DNA from: an uncultured Lachnospiraceae bacterium
Lineage (GTDB): Bacteria; Bacillota; Clostridia; Lachnospirales; Lachnospiraceae
NCBI GenBank assembly: GCA_934338765.1
Contig: CAKRHL010000011.1
Coordinates: 1 to 25,932, forward strand
Length of the DNA: 25,932 nucleotides
Reading direction: 5' to 3'
This document shows, in pieces, positions 23,292 to 25,932 of this stretch. The notes beneath the pieces are model-generated. The model searched no databases and was not told the DNA's origin. It saw only the letters and a list, made by a program, of their open reading frames with translations. The translations under genes and the position numbers were made by a program. Every line of letters begins with the position of its first letter. Position 1 is the stretch's first letter.

Positions 23292-25265
23292 ATGAAAAAG
23301 GGTTATAAGGTGATCGCAGTGACTCTTAGTATGGTGCTGGCATTGACCGGCATTGTTGGAGAAGCTTCTGTGAACAGCCAGGCAAAAGCCAAAATTAGAC
23401 TGAACAAGAAAAAGGTAACATTGACTGTAGGAAAAAGTGTGAAGCTTAAGCTCAAGGGAACCGGTCAAAAAGCAAAGTGGTCATCCAGTAAAGAAAGTGT
23501 TGCTATGGTGAGCAGCACAGGTAAGGTTATAGCTGTGAGTGTGGGAAAGGCCAAAATAACGGCTAAAATTAAGAAAAAGAAATATTCCTGCAGTGTAACG
23601 GTTAAAAGGAAAGCAACAGATTCAGAGGTATTTTATACTGCAATACCGACAAAGACACCGGTTGTTACCAAGGTGCCGGCAACAACGGCGCCTGCAGGTA
23701 AGACGAATGCTCCGTCAAATACAAATAACCCGGCAGGAACCGATAAGCCAAATGGTTCTAATGCACCGGGAAAGACAGAAACACCGGAAGTAACAAAGAC
23801 GCCGGTTAAGACAGAGGAACCGGGAGAGACAGAGACTCCGGTTAAAACAGAGGAACCGGGGGAGACAAAAGCGCCTGTTAAAACTGAAAAGCCAGAGGAG
23901 ACAAGGACACCGGCCAAGACAGAGGTGCCGGAAGTGACCAGGAAACCGGAAAAAACAGAGGAACCGGAAGAGACAATATCACCGGTTAAGCCGAGAGTCG
24001 TATATCAGTTTGTCGGAAGCGTAACAGGCTGGGCGGGACCGGATACCTATCCATCTTCCAAGGATCATGAGCAGGGAGACGGCGAATCCAACTCCGTAAA
24101 TGAGAGCCTTACAAACATCAAGGTAGAACTCGGCAGCTATAAGTGTGGTCTTGAGCTTATGAACAAATACAGTGACAACTTTACCGGAGCATCCAATGAG
24201 CTGTCACAGATCATTAAGGGAATGACAGATCCTGTCATCCGTGTAACATTGGAAAACGGTGGTACCGCATCCGCTTATAACTGGTATGATGAGCTGAAAT
24301 GCCCAAGCGGAAAGGAAGTATCTCTGACCCAGGAATTCCTGAGAAATGAGTACGTTGGTCTGTTCGGAAATGATGATACCATCACAAAGGTAGAGATCTA
24401 TGACCGTGCCGCTACAGTAGTAGAGCCGGAGCAGCCGGATGAGACCAAGGAGCCGGAGAGGACAGAGGAGCCGGAGAGAACAGAGGCACCGGAGGAGACC
24501 AAGAAGCCGGAGAAGACAGAGACACCGGAGGAGACCAAGAAGCCGGAGAAGACAGAGGCACCGGAGGAGACTGAAGAGCCGGATGAGAGCTATACGCCGG
24601 ATATTCCGGTTGTAACACCGGGAACAACGGATGTGGAGAATGAAACGCTGGCAAGTAATATGAAGGCATGCCTTCAGAAGCTGGCCGATGGTCATGTACT
24701 GATGAAGCTGGTCAATAATAATGATGTGACAGTAAATTGGTTTGCAATAGAAATCACTTGGAAGGATGCCCAGGGAAATGCTTTTACCTGGGAGACTTCG
24801 GATGGTGAGACATACACATATACGACTTCTTTGGAGGGATATTTCCTGGAAAAGAACGGATCGTACTATAATTCTTCCTATCTTGATTCCTTAGGCTTTG
24901 AAGACAAGATAGATCTGTCAAAGAGTGAGATTAGCATTATGGTAGGCGAGGATGTCAGTGAAACTCCTTTAACCTCCAAGATATCTGTGACAAGCAAGAA
25001 AGAAGATGCGGATGGATGGATTGCGGTTACATATGATGTTAAGAATGATGATTCAAAACGAGCCTCTGTGGATCTGTGTATATTGTATAAGGATGCTCAG
25101 GGAAATGTAATCGGAGCTAAGGCGAGTTCTTTTTGTGTGGATTCGGGAGAAACCTATAATGAAAGTCAGTCAGCCCCATATGATGAGAACACGGATGAAT
25201 ATATCGACTTTGCATCCTATGAGGTGTATATCAACGGATACATGACAGAGGCTTCTGAAAGCTAA
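23292..25265 (+). CDS. Secreted Big2-domain protein with Pro/Thr/Glu/Lys repeat linkers
   Basis: 657 aa. A signal peptide (about 1-32, ending near VNSQAKA) is followed by one Big2 Ig-like domain at 34-112 (LNKKKVTLTVGKSVKLKLKG, then SSTGKVIAVSVGKAKITAK). A linker of ET/EP/VKT repeats (about 120-235) leads to a beta-rich domain at 237-376 beginning VVYQFVGSVTGWAGPDTYP. A second linker of PEETKKPEKTE repeats (380-435) precedes a C-terminal domain (450-657) with WFAIEITWKDAQGN and LCILYKDAQGN, two similar strands suggesting an internal duplication. No LPXTG or SLH motif is visible. The central and C-terminal domains are not recognised; carbohydrate binding would be a guess. ATG 23292 follows AGGAGG at 8 nt. 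It appears monocistronic, with hairpins downstream. Confidence 0.85.
   Translation: MKKGYKVIAVTLSMVLALTGIVGEASVNSQAKAKIRLNKKKVTLTVGKSVKLKLKGTGQKAKWSSSKESVAMVSSTGKVIAVSVGKAKITAKIKKKKYSCSVTVKRKATDSEVFYTAIPTKTPVVTKVPATTAPAGKTNAPSNTNNPAGTDKPNGSNAPGKTETPEVTKTPVKTEEPGETETPVKTEEPGETKAPVKTEKPEETRTPAKTEVPEVTRKPEKTEEPEETISPVKPRVVYQFVGSVTGWAGPDTYPSSKDHEQGDGESNSVNESLTNIKVELGSYKCGLELMNKYSDNFTGASNELSQIIKGMTDPVIRVTLENGGTASAYNWYDELKCPSGKEVSLTQEFLRNEYVGLFGNDDTITKVEIYDRAATVVEPEQPDETKEPERTEEPERTEAPEETKKPEKTETPEETKKPEKTEAPEETEEPDESYTPDIPVVTPGTTDVENETLASNMKACLQKLADGHVLMKLVNNNDVTVNWFAIEITWKDAQGNAFTWETSDGETYTYTTSLEGYFLEKNGSYYNSSYLDSLGFEDKIDLSKSEISIMVGEDVSETPLTSKISVTSKKEDADGWIAVTYDVKNDDSKRASVDLCILYKDAQGNVIGAKASSFCVDSGETYNESQSAPYDENTDEYIDFASYEVYINGYMTEASES
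23770..23990 (+). repeat. Tandem repeats coding PVKTEEPGET-type units
   Basis: Ten-codon units of about 30 bp, six to seven imperfect copies, forming the first linker of the secreted Big2 protein. Confidence 0.7.
24435..24590 (+). repeat. Tandem repeats coding PEETKKPEKTE units
   Basis: Near-identical 36-bp units (a 12-codon PEETKKPEKTET/A unit plus shorter PERTEE units). Two copies at 24490-24570 differ at only a few bases, so recent duplication or slippage is likely. Confidence 0.75.
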
Positions 25266-25327
25266 ATAGTCCGACAGTCTGCATTTTTACAGACATTACA
25301 GAAAAAATATACGAAACCTTTTAAAGG

Positions 25328-25355
25328 GCGCATATCGAGCTGCTTCGATATGCGC
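25328..25355. terminator. Hairpin downstream of the Big2 protein gene
   Basis: GCGCATATCGA, loop GCTGCT, TCGATATGCGC: a perfect 11-bp stem 62 bp after the stop. The T-run on the plus strand comes only about 20 bp later. A weaker GTCTG/CAGAC hairpin lies at 25277-25294. Confidence 0.5.
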
Positions 25356-25380
25356 TCAAACTTTGAGGTGGCATTTTTGT

Positions 25381-25409
25381 TTGACAGGAAAATTGTAGAA
25401 GAGTATAAT
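25381..25409 (+). promoter_or_regulatory. Near-consensus sigma-A promoter for the AAA ATPase gene
   Basis: TTGACA at 25381-25386, 17-bp spacer, TATAAT at 25404-25409: a perfect match to consensus. Such a strong promoter usually needs a repressor, and an AT-rich operator array follows directly. Confidence 0.85.
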
Positions 25410-25450
25410 TTAATTCAAATGAATTTAATTCAAAATGATTTGAATTAAAT
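25409..25450. promoter_or_regulatory. Operator array of three TTTAATTCAAA half-sites
   Basis: TTTAATTCAAA occurs at 25409-25419 and 25424-25434 as a direct repeat with 15-bp period, and inverted at 25439-25449. The last two form a perfect inverted repeat with 12-bp arms and a 4-bp spacer (25423-25450). The array begins on the last base of the -10 box and covers the start of transcription. Confidence 0.65.
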
Positions 25451-25498
25451 CGATCTGAACAAAACGGACTGAAATGATAGAAGGGAGAGGTGAGAGGG

Positions 25499-25932
25499 AT
25501 GTTTATAGGCAGAGAAAAGGAAATGGCGGCATTAAATGAATATTATCATGCGGCAGGTTTTCAGATGACCATTATGTACGGACGCCGCCGGATCGGAAAA
25601 TCGACTTTGATCATGGAGTTTATAAGAGACAAAAAGTACATTTATTATACGGCAACAAGGGTGGGAAAGCAGCGTAATCTGGAGCTGCTCACCCGTCAGA
25701 TGCTGGATGTGCTGGAGCCGGGGATGAAGAAAGCATCCTTTACGGATCCGGAGGATCTGTTTGACTATTTTACCACGAAGCTTGAGGATAAAGGAACCGG
25801 AGAAAAGCTGATTTTTGTGATCGATGAGCTTCCTTATTGGGCGGAAAAGGATGAAGGTCTTTTGTCCACCTTGCAAAAATACATTGATAATGAATGGGCG
25901 GACAAAAATCTGTATATTATTCTTTGCGGTTC
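25499..25932 (+). CDS. Archaeal-type AAA ATPase (PF01637/DUF234 family), 3' end beyond the window
   Basis: The first 144 residues are present and no stop is reached. MFIGREKEMAALNEYY is the family's opening F-x-G-R-E-x-E motif, GRRRIGKSTL the Walker A loop (K36) and LIFVIDELPYW the Walker B strand; LYIILCGS begins the sensor strand. Full-length relatives are about 450-480 aa and often carry a C-terminal DUF234 nuclease-like domain, which cannot be checked here. The start ATG 25499 follows GGGAGAGG and AGAGGG. It is controlled by a consensus promoter with an AT-rich operator array. Genes of this type are often mobile or accessory, and their cellular role is poorly known. Confidence 0.88.
   Translation, partial: MFIGREKEMAALNEYYHAAGFQMTIMYGRRRIGKSTLIMEFIRDKKYIYYTATRVGKQRNLELLTRQMLDVLEPGMKKASFTDPEDLFDYFTTKLEDKGTGEKLIFVIDELPYWAEKDEGLLSTLQKYIDNEWADKNLYIILCG

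Noticed and set aside
24204..24695. Minus-strand open frame of LLRLLGLLRCLC repeats
   Set aside because: Antisense of the PEETKKPEKTE repeats; it looks like a membrane protein only because of the complement of GAG/AAG codons.

Overview
The window looks like chromosomal DNA of a gut-type Lachnospiraceae (Clostridia, Firmicutes). The reasons are Firmicutes-type AGGAGG ribosome binding sites and TTGACA/TATAAT promoters, an Agr-type GHKL kinase with a LytTR regulator, and large secreted proteins that combine BspA-type leucine-rich repeats or Big2 domains with long Thr/Pro/Glu linkers. No rRNA, tRNA, CRISPR array, insertion sequence or phage gene was seen. The assignment rests on family recognition by eye, not on a database search.

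Layout. Bases 1-1.8 kb (minus strand): a PssA-like phosphatidylserine synthase translationally coupled to a YbhN/LPG-synthase-type membrane protein. 1.8-2.37 kb: an AT-rich divergent regulatory region with a small secreted YHYH-type protein and two copies of a 17-bp palindromic operator (TTATCG-N5-CGATAA) bracketing a promoter. 2.37-4.03 kb (plus): a membrane-anchored unknown protein, a DUF2975-like membrane protein, a YozG-like XRE regulator and a CsoR-family metal repressor. 4.14-4.36 kb: a promoter with a perfect 20-bp CsoR-type palindrome and the first ~50 codons of a heavy-metal P-type ATPase, cut off against the end of the next gene. 4.36-6.36 kb (minus): LytTR response regulator and Agr-type histidine kinase, with no AgrB/AgrD nearby.

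6.5-9.6 kb (plus): secreted transglutaminase-like/LRR_5 surface protein. 9.77-10.9 kb: a basic coiled-coil protein of unknown function behind a candidate sigma-28 promoter. 11.1-13.0 kb: OPT-family oligopeptide transporter, followed by PepD dipeptidase; together they would import and cleave peptides. 14.6-20.1 kb: a tight same-strand run comprising a TIM-barrel sugar isomerase/epimerase-like protein, a GAF-GGDEF diguanylate cyclase, a TIR protein with two zinc ribbons, a receiver-class III nucleotide cyclase, and a protein with two copies of a beta-rich module. The last four make an unusual nucleotide-signalling cluster that I cannot assign to a described system, and it is the best candidate for something new here.

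20.0-23.1 kb (minus): an XPD/DinG-like iron-sulfur helicase with an N-terminal Cas4/RecB-like nuclease, and a membrane-anchored Mrr-type nuclease, separated by the second copy of a 49-bp repeat also found after the OPT gene. 23.3-25.3 kb (plus): a secreted Big2 protein with Glu/Lys/Pro/Thr repeats. From 25.5 kb to the window end: the start of an archaeal-type AAA ATPase behind a near-consensus promoter with three AT-rich half-sites.
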